From NCBI GenBank assembly GCA_033439265.1, contig JAVTVX010000031.1, positions 15,785,001 to 15,849,000 of the forward strand: a stretch of DNA of 64,000 nt, read 5' to 3'. Positions 1-10,608 of the stretch are shown here, piece by piece (positions within the stretch are counted from its first letter, which is position 1; each line of letters starts with the position of its first letter). The notes under the pieces were generated by a model. It ran no database searches, was not told the DNA's origin, and was given only the letters and a program-made list of their open reading frames with translations. This DNA is from Dillenia suffruticosa (Eukaryota; Streptophyta; Magnoliopsida; Dilleniales; Dilleniaceae). Made by a program: the position numbers and the translations under genes.

Positions 1-120
1 GAGAATTCGTATATAGAGGGTATGATGTCATGGTAGGTGGGACAGTGCTGAGAGCAAATCTGTTCCCACTAGATATGACAGATTTCGATGCCATCTTAGA
101 GATAGATTAATTGTATACTT
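1..120 (+). pseudogene. Chromovirus aspartic protease, C-terminal end (partial, broken)
   Basis: Frame 3 reads through segments like VGGTVLRANL and DMTDFDAILEID, the usual end of the gypsy protease domain just before the conserved ...GMDWL block. The Trp codon of that block is replaced by a stop. The N-terminal half with the catalytic Asp is outside the window. Confidence 0.6.
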
Positions 121-409
121 ATAGAGTTTTCTTAGTCTGTTTTATCAAGAAAGACGATTTTTGGAGGCCTGAAGGGCCACCACTGACGTTTACGAGTGAG
201 AGACGGGTGTTACCCCGTGGTATTGTATTAGTGAGGAAAGCCAGACGTATAATACGTCGGGGATGTATGATAGACCTGACACATATGATCGATACCACCA
301 TACATAATCCGAGACTTGATGAGATTCTGGTGGTACCGAAGTTTTCGGAAGTATTTCATGAGGAGCCACCCTAATTATCATTGATTCGGAAGTTCAATTT
401 TGAGATTGA

Positions 410-905
410 TCTGGCTCTAAGGATTACTCTTATTTCTATTCCGCTATATAGAATGGTACCATTTGAGCTGAGAGAGCTCAAGATTTAGCTACAGAAATTG
501 TTTGATAAATAATTCATCTATCCAAGCACCACACCTTAGGGTGCTTCGGTATAATTTGTAAAGAAGAAATATAGAATACTTAAACTTGTTATGGATTATT
601 GACAGTTGACTAAGGTCACTACCAAGGATTGATATTCATTTTCCCACATCGATGATTTGTTTGATCAGCTTCTCGGTGATAAGGTCTTTTTGAAGATAAA
701 TCTTCGATCGCGTTATACTCGGTTACGGGTTAGGGTCGAGGATCTGTCCAAAAATCGCATTCCGTATCAGCGTGGACACTTTGAGTCCTTGGTCATGCCA
801 TTTGGGCTGACGAATGTCCTAGCTGCATTTATGGACCGAATAGATCGGGTCTTTTATGAATTTCCTAGATCGATTTGTTATCGTTTCCACCGATGACATC
901 CTAAT
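410..905 (+). pseudogene. Chromovirus reverse transcriptase, N-terminal half (broken)
   Basis: The translated segments follow the palm and fingers of gypsy RT. There is a 'PLPRIDDLFDQL'-like start near 640, then a diverged 'KIDLRSGYHQLR'-like stretch, and VMPFGLTN near 795-818, a hallmark of gypsy RT. The region of the YxDD active site falls at about 885-905 ('STDDI'), directly after a frame change. Premature stops occur upstream (for example around 487 and 600). The connection and RNase H domains that should follow are missing: by about 1,000 the sequence has jumped towards the integrase, which points to an internal deletion of roughly 1 kb or more. Confidence 0.8.
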
Positions 906-1129
906 CAGCTTGCAGAGTGTTGAGGAGCATGCTCAGTGTCTTACTCTCAGACGACAGAGAGAGTGCTTACCTCTCTTTATTGGTGGGACTCCGTACCTTA
1001 GAAGTCAGTGTGGTTAATGATGTGTGTGAGAAGCATCATTAGCCAGATATGAGGACAGGCAGACCTTGTTCAACCATGTCAGAGACTTCGGATTCCGAGA
1101 AAACGGATAGATAGTGTTTGGAGAACGGA

Positions 1130-1880
1130 ATTGTATTTCAATTGACATTGATTTCCGCAAGGCCATACTTGAGGAGGCACACTCCTCAACTTAAGCATTC
1201 ATCCAGGTAGTACCAAGATGTATTGGGCTATTCGGGATAGTTATTGGTGGCCTAACATGAAACGAGAGATTGAGGATTTTGTGGCAAAATGTTTAGCTCG
1301 CCAATAGGTAATAGGCCGAGCACCAGCGTTTAGCTGGTACTTCACAGTCTTTTTTTTTTGTTTTCCCATTCTTGAGTGGGAGTGGGAGTATGTCACGATA
1401 GACTTCGTAGTAGAGTTGCATCGGATTTTGGCACAGTATGATGCCATTTGGGTGATAGCTAATAAATTTACTTGGTCCGTACATTTTCTCCTTAATCACA
1501 GCAGAAGCGTGATGAGCCCAGAATGCAAGAGGCTTTGGGCACGCGGCCTAGTTTTAGTACAACATATCACCCACAGACAGATGGTCAGTCGGAGAGGACT
1601 ATTCAGACGCTCGAGGATTTACTTCAAGTTTGTGTTATGGATTTTCGGGGTAGTTGGTACAGGCATTTACCGCTGATGGAGTTTGCGTATAATAATAGTT
1701 ATCAGGCTAGCATCGGCATGCCACTCTATGAGGCACTCTACGGTAGGAAGTGTCGTACCCCGTTGTGCTGGGATGAGGTAGGCGAGAGACGCCTTACCAC
1801 TGTTGAGCTAGTCGAGGAGACTAAAGAAAAGGTCAGAGTGATCCGCGAGCGGATAAAAGCCGCCCAAGACAGATAGAGAG
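1130..1880 (+). pseudogene. Chromovirus integrase, zinc region and core with internal deletion
   Basis: An H2C2-like N-terminal region is recognisable around 1130-1320, with stops in frame. The beginning of the core ('DFVVELHRIL...DAIWVI', about 1395-1455) is the strand carrying the first catalytic Asp. Sequence between there and about 1,510 is shortened. From 1,555 a good frame reads TYHPQTDGQSERT, then FAYNNSYQAS and ALYGRKCRTPLCW, which is the C-terminal half of the gypsy integrase core containing the catalytic Glu (QSER). The frame closes at 1,874. Confidence 0.85.
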
Positions 1881-1918
1881 CATATGCGGATCGAAGACGC
1901 CGACCTTTAGAGTTTGAG

Positions 1919-2340
1919 GTGGGCGATATGGTGTTCTTGAGGATTTCTCCCTTGAGGGGACTAGTACGACATCGGCAGCGGGGCAAGTTGAGCCCCGGGT
2001 ACATTGGTCCGTTCCGTATCCTCAGTAGGGTGGGGAGCGTGACATACAGGCTAGAGCTGTCAGATAAACTATCTCGGATCCATGATGTCTTCCATGTATC
2101 AGTGTTGAGGAAGTACATCTCAGATCCTTCACACATTTTGGAGCCTCCGCCGATAGAAATGCGAGAGGACTTGAGATTACCTGTCCAGCCCGTGACTATT
2201 TCGGATCGACAGGTCAGAAAGCTACAGAACAAAGCGATTCCTCTTGTTAGAGCTTTGTGTAGGAGCAACAAGATCGAGTAACAGACCTGGGAGCCTGAGG
2301 AAGCCATGAGAAGACAACACCCCCAACTTTTCTCTGTATA
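1919..2340 (+). pseudogene. Chromovirus integrase C-terminus and chromodomain (one in-frame stop)
   Basis: The frame reads GDMVFLRISPLRG, then GPFRIL, then HDVFHVSVLRKY, which is the GPY/F module of chromoviral integrase. It is followed by a chromodomain-like segment (QVRKLQNKAIPLV...LCRSN, then TWEPEEAM). One stop (TAA at 2,279-2,281) interrupts just before the conserved Trp-Glu segment. In active relatives this domain directs integration to particular chromatin. A G-rich stretch at 2,375-2,380 just before the LTR is the likely polypurine tract. Confidence 0.8.
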
Positions 2341-2460
2341 GTTTCTTTTAGTCTCGAGGACGAGACTTGTTTTTAGGGGGTTAGAAAATGTAATACCCAA
2401 ATAAAAAAAAAAAAAAAAAAAAAAAGGAAATTAAAATTAGGGCTTAAAGCCCTAATTTTC

Positions 2461-2464
<4 letters not shown>

Positions 2465-2515
<51 letters not shown>
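2465..2515. repeat. (TC)n microsatellite inside the LTR
   Basis: Uninterrupted CT dinucleotides of about 50 bases, continuing into a looser pyrimidine-rich tract up to about 2,555. Confidence 0.95.
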
Positions 2516-2521
<6 letters not shown>

Positions 2522-3862
2522 CTTCTTTCCCTCTTTCTCTTCTTCTCCTCCGCTGCGGCCTCTCCCTTCCGCCACCGCACCAAGCCACAGCGCGCCACAG
2601 CACGCGATCTCCTGCGACCTAGCCTGCGCGCCCCTGCGCGAGCACAGTGCGCAGAGCACGCGACCCATCTGCGCGAGCGCGCGCACCTCACAGCACGCGA
2701 TCCTGTCCTGAGCGCACGCCTCAGCTAGCGAGCGCGCCTTCCAGCTCGCGAGAGCGAGCCCTAGCCCGTGAGCGGGCCAATCCACCAGCGGCGAGCCCAC
2801 CAGCGGCCCAAGGACCAGTCCAGCCGCGGCCCACTGCAACCCGCGAAGCCCGCTGCGGCCAGCAAGCCGGGCTGAGAGCCGCGAGCCACCAGCGGGCCAG
2901 CCCGCTAGCCTGCCAGCCCGCCGGCCCGCGAGCTCGTGAGGGCCCGCGAGCCCGCGACCGGCTTTCCCCTTCGAGAGCTCACCTGCGTCTTCTGTACTGC
3001 AGGTAACGACTATATTTGGTTGAAGTCCTAGGGTTTGGTGTTAGAAATTTAGTTGTTTCTAATATAATTGAAATTTGGTAATATTACAGGTTTTAGACCA
3101 GGTTGACGGGCGAACGAAAGCTAGATCCGGAAATCCGAGAAACCCTAGGTGAGAGAAATGCAACATTTTCAACATTTGAATTAATTTTATCGAAATTAGG
3201 TCGAATTTAGATCGAGAGTTACATAATATATTGAAATGTGTGAAATTCGAGAAAAAATAGACAAAAAAATGATAAATATTAGAAAATTGACCATTGGTGA
3301 GTCAAATGATTCGAAATTGAGGAAACGAGAATTTATAACGAAGTTTTGTAAATTAGGTGGGAGAAATTTGGAAGGGAAAAATTGAAAATCCCTGATTTGG
3401 CTTTTATTTGATATTAAATGTTGATAATCTGATTTAGGTTGATCTTTTGGAGACTCGAGCGGTCAGATCCAATTTGACTTGTCAGTAGGGAGTGACTTCC
3501 CTCCCGTAGACTGTGAGTGGGACTCTAATCTCTTGCATAAAATAGTAAAACGTATTTTCTGTCGCATTTTCGATAAAACATGCTTTGATATGCATTCGTT
3601 GACGCGTGATATTAAATTTAGAAATCTGTTTTGTGATTTTTGGAGTGTCTTGAATTATATTTACAATGACTATGCATCCATGGTTTGAAATGAAACAATA
3701 ATTGTGCCATTACTTGAAATTTTAAAATTTCCTTTTCTACCGTCGCATTGGTATGCTGTTTGAAATGATTCGATGAAACGTATTGGCACGCAGATTTGAA
3801 ATGTTTTGATGAACTATGTGGGTTGGATGCCCACTAGTTATGAGATGATGTGATGTTACTTG

Positions 3863-3930
3863 TGGGACGTTGTGCCCCGGGACGTTGTGCCCTTGTGATA
3901 CTATGGGACGTTGTGCCCTTGTGATACTAT
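3863..3930 (+). repeat. Short tandem repeat in the LTR (26-bp unit)
   Basis: Two identical 26-bp units (3879-3904 and 3905-3930, beginning GGACGTTGTGCCC) follow a partial unit at 3863-3878. Such minisatellites are common in long chromovirus LTRs. Confidence 0.85.
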
Positions 3931-5023
3931 GATAATTCCGTAGCTACGAAGGGCGTTTGTAGAGGCACGGGTTGCCCGGATACGCTTCTGCAGGAGGTAT
4001 CCGCAAACGTCATTTATTCTAAAGGCTATACGCGCGGCCGGTTGAACCCTCGTAGGGGGAGGACGTATGTGACGCCACTGTCTAGCACCGGGCGGGGTCC
4101 TATACACGTTGATGAGTTGGCCCCAGCGAGCTCATGGCCAACGTCGGGGTAGAGAGCGTTTTAAAGTCTATGCATAATAAAAAAAAAACCCCCGACGCGC
4201 CTGTCTTTGGTCACGGTTGACCTTTGCCGGGACTATTTTTGGCTCGCTCTGACATTACTTGATTTTAAATGGATGCATATATATGCTTGTTATCGTGTGA
4301 TTGGTTAAATGATTTCAAATTGTTAAACATATCATGTTTTGTCGCGAAATGTAAATTTTTGTTTCAAATGATATTATTTGACACTCCAATTGTTCACCTA
4401 TGCTATTTATGCTGGATATTATCCCCCTCACTCACTGAGTATCTTCCCATGATACTCACCCCTCTATTTTCTCTCCTCAGACAGGTTTATTGTGATAGAG
4501 CGACGTTACAGGCTCTAGAGCGGAGTTGGTATTTCTGACGGTAAGATTTACTTTTAATTTAGTTTCGACCCTGCGAGGTCTTGACATAGAGGTCCGTAGT
4601 TGGCCATGTACTTATTTTAGGATGACTGTATAATTTAACTCTCATATTTCCTTTGCATTGAGGCGATTGTACGTACTTGAGTGTACTTGGGAATATTATT
4701 GTATCTTTCATAAAATTTAGGTCCGCTCGGTGTGGCGGCTGTTCATGCTCTAATTGGGCAGGATAGTAGAGGTCTGTGGCTAGGACTGTTAGAAACTTGT
4801 AGCCTTGCGTTGTTCTGGATGCTGGCGGTGGTATTTGTTGATTTTGGAGAGGCCGGGATGGCCATTCATTTAAATTATAGATTGATTTTGATTATACAGG
4901 TTTAATTGTACACGGGAAACCTCCGATTTATGGGGAGGTTCTGCCCGATTTTCTGTAAAAAAAATACAGCCGGCATCTTAGGGCAATGGGCGGCTGTTCA
5001 CGATCCCGGTTTGGGGCGTGACA

Positions 5024-5714
5024 ATCGTTATCTTATTGTGAAAAAGTGGAGACCGTGGTTTACGCCAAAATAGGAAAAAATTAAGTCCACTGCAGTGTAG
5101 TTACGACTCCCTCATTTGCCCATTGAGTTCTTTAATGAAGATATTTTATTTGAGATTGGAAAAATAGTGGGAAAACTGATTAAAATTGATGCCAATATAG
5201 CCAACACAGTGAGGGGAAGATATGACAGGATTTGTGTAGAAATTGACATGGAGAAGGCTTTGGTACCAAAGACTAGAATTAGAAAAAGAATCCAGCATAT
5301 TGAATACGAAGGTTTACACATTGTTTGTTTGAATATGGCATGGTGGGTCATAAATCGGACGATCGTAAGGCCCGGTGTAGTAATGCAGGGAATGAGTTAG
5401 CATGGGAAGTGATGAAACCGGCCACAGAAATCCTAACGGGTGAAAACCAAACCACAGTAGTTCCTTCGTCTGCAAAAGAGGATGGGTTCAAATCTTGGAT
5501 GATGGTCCAGAGGAGACAAAAACTTCACAAAAATGGAAACCTTAGGGGTAAGGGAAAGAAGGAGCTCACCAACTTGAACCATTTCGCCAATTTGGTGGAA
5601 GTTAATGACATGTTAGAGGAGAGCTCAAAATCAGGACAAGAAGACATCATTAGCAGACCTAGGGCGGCTCAAACATTGACCCATCAGAAAAGAAACACAG
5701 CTGCTGATTGGTAA
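5024..5714 (+). pseudogene. LINE ORF1 (gag-like, DUF4283/zinc-knuckle type), 5'-truncated
   Basis: Translation gives KKWRPWF, then LPHLPIEFF, ILFEIGKIVGK, ANTVRGRYDRICVE and HIEYEGLHIVC. This is the diagnostic run of the DUF4283 RNA-binding domain of plant L1 ORF1 leading into the CCHC knuckle; the Cys that should follow EYEGLH is retained but later Cys/His are lost. There is a stop near 5,070 and another at 5,398. The open frame from 5,325 to 5,714 continues the basic, low-complexity tail. The N-terminal part of the domain is absent because the chromovirus LTR abuts it. Confidence 0.75.
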
Positions 5715-6261
5715 GAGTGTAGAGGGAAGTGATCAAAGTAGATGTAAGAGAAAGAGTGGGAAGCGTATCAAGGAAGCTTCAGCAGATGGTGATTGTTTCC
5801 TAGGTTGTGATAAGAGGTCTTTGGTCCTATCAAACAGAGTGAACCGCACATGGGGAAGTGGTAAAGTTGTGGACTTGGACACAAATGGAAGTGGGCCTAA
5901 GGAGGAAAGTTTAGTGGCCTAGTGGTTGGGTGAAAGGAATGAGATGGCCCAATTGGGTTTCGCTCCAGACTTAGCCCAGGATAATGTGAACCTTGGCTAG
6001 GTTGTGTCTCTTATCGAAGCCCAACATAATGGTTTAGGCCATTGGAAGGCCCCCTACCCAGGTGAAGAGTTTAGGGCCAGAGGAATTCAATTGCAACAGT
6101 TGTCCCCTCAAAAGGCAAGGGAATGTGCATCGAGACAATGATGGGTTTGATTTGCAATTTATCTAAGGCAAACGAGGACGATAAGGAGAGAGGGGGGAAC
6201 AAGGAGAGGACATGGAAGTTCAATAGAGCTTCTTGCGTTTTTCTTATTAGTCTATCCTTTT

Positions 6262-6830
6262 CTCCAATGAATGTTAAAGTTATTACGTAGAATTACAGGG
6301 GTGTTGGGAGTCATAGTTTCAGACGTGTCTGTTGGGAGTTACTCCAGAAGGAAAGACCGGAGATGATATGTTGCTCGGAGACTAAAGCTAGGAATAATCA
6401 TTTCCCATCAATCATGAAGATTTGTAGGCTTGATGAAGAGTTCATTGTTCCAACCTTGGGATTCAGGGGTGGTCTTTGTTTATCTTGAAATAGCAGTAAA
6501 ATAAAATTATCAGTGATCAAGTGTATAGTCAATTTATTCACGGCAAAATCAATGATGCTTGCAGATGTTGGCTCTTGACTTGCATCTACTGCCAACCTTA
6601 TCTCGAAACGAAAGAAAAGTGCTAGAGGGAGTTGACCTCCATAGTATATTCGAGTCTTGGATGGTGATGAGGGATTTTAATAATATAGTCAGCTCTAGTA
6701 AGACTAGCAGAGTCGTTAAATCCTCTTGGAAAAGATTCCAAAGATTCAGGAGTTGGAAGAGAGGATGTAACCTTATGGATATCAAGTCTGAACGCCCTAA
6801 GTTTACTTGGGTGGGAAAGTAGAAAGGAAT
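6262..6830 (+). pseudogene. LINE endonuclease domain (AP-endonuclease-like), broken
   Basis: The start MNVKVIT*NYRGVG corresponds to the conserved ...WNCRG motif, with Trp changed to a stop. It is followed by PEMICCSETKA, containing the metal-binding Glu of the 'LxETK' motif. Several frame changes follow. A 'MVMRDFNNIV' segment near 6,660 matches the 'GDFN' catalytic block with Gly replaced. Confidence 0.7.
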
Positions 6831-7539
6831 TATTGGGCTCCATCAGAAATTAGACAGACACTTGTGCAACATGGAGGCTAAGTTACTCTTTCCGAAGATT
6901 AAAGGTACTCAATTTAATCAGACTTCATGGAGACCATTTCCCGATAAGTTTGAACACAGACCTCTTATCTCCTCCCAACAAGGAGAGAAAACCTTTTAGG
7001 TTTGAAGCTGCCTAGTTTTCCCACCCCAATTGCAGTTAGGTTTTCATGGTTGCTTGGTGTAAAGAAGAGGGCCTACTAGAGGTCACTATTCTTTTCACTG
7101 CATAAGAATTAAATGCCCGGAACAAGTTGGAATTTGGTAACATTTTCCACTGGAAGAGAGTGTTGGAAGGCAGACTCAAGGGTATTCAAAAAGCTCGCAG
7201 TTACTCTCACTCCTTTTATCTTTCGGATTTGGAGTCTCAATTACTGCATGATCTTCATTCAGTCCTTGAGCAAGAGGAGATTTTTTGGCATCAAAAGTCT
7301 AGAGTCAAATGGCTGGCAGAAGGAGATAAAAATACAAAATTCTTCCATACAACAACTAAGATCCGAAGAGGTGCCAACAGAATTGCAGCTCTAAAGATAA
7401 ATGACAGTTGGTGCTTTGATCAAGAAACGCCGAAACTCCATGTTATCTCTTACTTCTATAAGTTGTTTGTTAGTGAGAAGGTGTCTGAGATGAGTGGTAG
7501 ATTTGGAGCTTTGAGGATCAAAATCAGTCTAGAAGAGTA

Positions 7540-8800
7540 GAAGGTTTTGTATAGAAAGTTTGGGGAAGATGAAGTCAAAAGAGCTGTCTTTTCCATGGAG
7601 GGCATGAAAGCTTCAGGGTTTGACGGAATCTAGCCTCTCTTCTACCAAAAATTCTGTGCAATAGTGAAGGATACGGTGTGTAACTTTGTGAACAAGACTT
7701 TGGCGGATGGTTATTTTTGTCCTGTTATACCCAAAGCTTACATGATTTTGATAACTAAAGTGATTAATCCAGTGGATATGTCAAATTATAGACCAATCAG
7801 TCTATTGAATACCTCCTACAAGATTCTCAACAAATGCTTGGTTTTCAGGTTGAGATCTCTTCTGTAGAACATTATTGGACCACATCAGAACAGTTTCCTA
7901 CTGGGTAGAGGTACTCTAGACAATGTAGTTGCTCTCCAAGAAGTGATTCATACCATAAGAAATTCTAGGAGCAAGAGACTCTCAGTAATCATCAAAATCG
8001 ATCTAAAAAAGACCAATGATAATGTTAATTAGGAATATTTGGCAAAAGTGTTGCTAGAGATTAATATCCCCATTAATCTAGTTAAATTTATTATGTTTGC
8101 GATTTCCAATGGGGAAACTTCAATCATTTGGAACGGTAAGATGCTCCTTACTTTTAAGCCCAATCAAAGGTTAAGACAAGGAGATCCCCTCTCCCGTATC
8201 TCTTTCTGTTGGTGACAGAAAGACTTGCTCTTATGATCCAAGAGAAGGTTAGAAAGGATGTGTGGAATGCTATTAAAGTAATTAGAGAGGGTCCTACGAT
8301 ATCTTACCTTTTTTTGCAAAAGATTTAATTTTTTTCGTGGGGGAGGAGCATTTAAACCTTAGAACATCATAAGTTGCCTACAGGAATTTTTAGATGAGAG
8401 TGGTTTTCAAGTTAATTCATCAAAATCCAAGATTTGGATCTCACTGAAAGCTCCCAGACATCTTAAAGCCTCTCTCGCAGCGTGTAGTAGATTTGTCATT
8501 ACTAAGAACCTGGGTAACTACCTGGGAGTGTCGGTGATCCATGGAAAAGTCTATAAAGACTTCTATCATCAGTTGGTGGAAACAGTTCAGGCCAAATTAA
8601 GTAGTTGGAAAGTTAAGTTGTTAAGTACCGTGGGTAGAAGAATCTTGATCCAATCGGTGATGACCTTAATCCCTATTTATATCATGCAGATGGCTTGGTT
8701 GTTGGAGAATATCTGTAAAAAGTTTGATAAGTTGAATAGAGATTTCTTATGGGGTAGCAGTGAGGGTAAAAGGAAAAAACATCCTGTGAATTGAAAGGTA
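7540..8800 (+). pseudogene. LINE reverse transcriptase domain, broken
   Basis: Readable blocks are MKASGFDGI (usual 'KAPGPDGF'), PKAYMILITK, NYRPISLLN, LRQGDPLS and a diverged FADD site near 8,310 reading FAKD, so the first Asp of the catalytic pair is lost. The thumb region continues as LGVSVIHGKVYKDFY and MAWLLENICKKFDKLNRDFLWG. Stops at about 7,633, 7,866, 8,030 and 8,324 would end translation repeatedly. Confidence 0.85.
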
Positions 8801-9429
8801 GTCTGTGAGCCCAAAACGGAAGGCGGTCTGGGTGTAAGAAGTATGATGGATTGTAATGTTGCAATGTTGGCCAAGCTGGGATAGAGAGTCATGAAGGATG
8901 AAGAATCTTTGTGGGTGAGAATTCTTAGGAACAAGTACCTTAAAGGAGACAACCTGCTTGAGCACAAAAAGAGAAGTAACTCTTCAGCAATGTGGAAAGA
9001 CATTTGCTTCAGTAAAGAGTGTCTTAAAAAGGATATTAAATGGAGTATCGGTGATGACAACTTCATAAGGTTCTGGCCTGACCAATGGTTTGGCAAAGAA
9101 GTGCTAGTAGGAGAAGCTTTAATCCCTCCGGAGGATTGCTCTGCAGCAACAATGATGAAGGTGGACGAAAGGTGGATGAGTTAGCTTCAGTTCTCCCTAG
9201 GAACAAAGTTGAGGAAATAAGACCGATGCTTATTCCCAGTGATAGATCTAGAGGTGACTCTATATTTTGGAATGAGAGAGCTAATGAGGATTTTATTGTA
9301 GTCTCTGCTTATTGGCTCCAAAAAAAGGATTACACGATTTAGTAGAGGGAGGTTGAAGACTGGGGTTGGATTTGAAAGATGAGCTATCCAGAGGGGGTCA
9401 AAGTCTTCTTGTAATTGGATGCGAAAGGA

Positions 9430-10250
9430 AAATTTTGACTAAATCAGAGCTTAAGAGGAGAGGTGTAGTGACTATGGATATCTGCGATATCTGTAAAAAG
9501 GAGGAGGAATCTCTAAATCATGCCTTGAGGGACTGCACTCACGCAAGCAACATATGGAGGCAATTGGTGTAGGACATTGACTCTGCATCAAGGTTTTTGG
9601 AGTGATGTTGGGGGTTCTTGGCTCAAGAATGAGGTTCACAAGAAGTATCAGCTTAGATTAGAGGAGGAAGCGGTCGGCTTTGCAATGATAGTGTGGTCCA
9701 TTTGGAAATCTAGATGTTGTGTTATCTTCCAACAGAAGTTGGAACCGCACCCTTAAGTCACCAAAAGGACTTTATGCATGATCAAAACCATCTCTACTAG
9801 TCTTACCCTAACAAGTGAGGGGGAGGAAGTGGTCTCAGTGGCGTGAATAAAACCTCCTCAAGGGAAAATCAAACTAAATGTTGATGGTGGAGCTAGGTTA
9901 GAGGGTGATATTACTAGTGTTGGTGGGTCTTTTAGAAACAGTGATGGAGAGTGGCTGTATGGTTTTTGGGCTAATGTGGACTCTTCAAAAAGTAGCTTGG
10001 CGGAGTTTTGGGGTTTGAGAATAGATAACTTAGGGAGTTAGTAGTTGAATATGACTCCCTTAATGTGATCTTTGCTATGAATAAGGGGTCAGCCTTAATC
10101 ATCCTTGGAGAAAACATTGTTTTGGATGGAGTTTATGAGGGAGTTGGAGATTTTGGTTATCTCGCATGTTTACAGAGAGGCCAATAGATATGCGAACAAG
10201 CTGGTTGAGCTAGGAAAAAGGATTCATCCCGGTCTTGTCGACTCCGGCAG
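9430..10250 (+). pseudogene. LINE 3' end: zf-RVT segment and RNase H (RVT_3)
   Basis: The zf-RVT motif reads CDICKKEEESLNHALRDC (9,483-9,536), keeping the Cys-Cys...His...Cys spacing seen in plant LINE ORF2. About 300 bases on, LNVDGGA (first catalytic Asp) and SLAEFWGL (catalytic Glu) mark the terminal RNase H domain. Stops at about 10,038-10,042 break it. Confidence 0.75.
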
Positions 10251-10608
10251 CCCTCTCCTTGAAACTTGATTCTGAGGGAGTCTCTTGGTGTAGGAGGAAG
10301 AAATCAGTTTCCTCTCGGGCAATCAACCTCTAAGGGATGTCTGATTTGGGATGTTCCAGCTTTTGCTTGGTTGTTACTTTTGTTTTGTGTGGTCTTGGTT
10401 CCTTTCATTTCTTTTACCAAAAAAAATTAACGATATTCAATTTTCCCAATGAGGCTTTAGGACTCAACTCAAGTCAAGATAGGCCACTCTAGTCACCCTT
10501 GGGCCTAACAAAAAGGCCTCGCGATAGGACAACGTAAAAATGGGCATAACTGTTTGAGGGCAAAATGGGTCAATATCAAAATGTGAAAGGATACAAGGAT
10601 AAGAGTAC

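Larger units (their letters stand above)
1..2340 (+). mobile_element. Ty3/gypsy chromovirus, decayed internal (pol) region
   Basis: This is the 3' two-thirds of the coding region of a plant Ty3/gypsy element, entered mid-protease at the window edge. In order one can read the end of the aspartic protease (1-120), the protease-RT linker (320-480), reverse transcriptase (410-905), a gap where the rest of RT and RNase H should be, the integrase zinc region and core (1130-1880), and a chromodomain tail (1919-2340). Stop codons and frame changes occur throughout, so no complete protein can be made. The order PR-RT-IN plus a chromodomain puts it in the chromoviruses, and a 3' LTR beginning TGTAATACCC suggests the Tekay/Del group. 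The 5' LTR and gag lie left of the window. Confidence 0.9.
2389..5023 (+). mobile_element. 3' long terminal repeat of the chromovirus
   Basis: The LTR starts TGTAATACCC right after the polypurine tract and ends GGGGCGTGACA, giving TG...CA termini and a length of about 2.6 kb. It contains a poly(A) run, a (TC)n tract (2465-2515), an unusually GC-rich block (about 2560-2960) and a short tandem repeat (3863-3930). The base that follows (5024) drops directly into LINE ORF1 coding sequence, so this end marks the insertion point in a LINE. The matching 5' LTR and flank are outside the window, so neither target-site duplication nor age can be measured here. Confidence 0.8.
5024..10430 (+). mobile_element. 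L1-type LINE, decayed, 5' part cut off by the chromovirus LTR
   Basis: A plant L1-clade non-LTR retrotransposon on the plus strand. Recognisable in order are a gag-like ORF1 segment (5024-5714), an apurinic endonuclease (about 6260-6830), reverse transcriptase (about 7540-8800), the plant-specific zf-RVT Cys/His segment (about 9450-9572) and a terminal RNase H (about 9868-10240). The 3' end runs to CTTTTACC followed by eight A's near 10,420, the usual plant L1 tail. Stops and frameshifts are spread throughout. ORF1 begins mid-domain exactly where the LTR ends, so the rest of the LINE should lie left of the chromovirus. To its right the sequence continues as intron 1 of gene A. Confidence 0.85.

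Noticed and set aside
1738-2400. Long minus-strand frame of 220 codons
   Set aside because: Exact antisense shadow of the chromovirus integrase and chromodomain.
2452-2839. Minus-strand frames with Arg-Glu repeats
   Set aside because: Translations of the (TC)n microsatellite and adjoining GC-rich LTR.
2647-3006. GC-rich open frame of 119 codons
   Set aside because: It is an accidental frame in a GC-rich part of the chromovirus LTR; composition is low-complexity Ala/Arg/Pro and no domain is seen.
5116-5400. Independent host gene
   Set aside because: Motifs (VRGRYDRICVE, EYEGLH) identify it as LINE ORF1.
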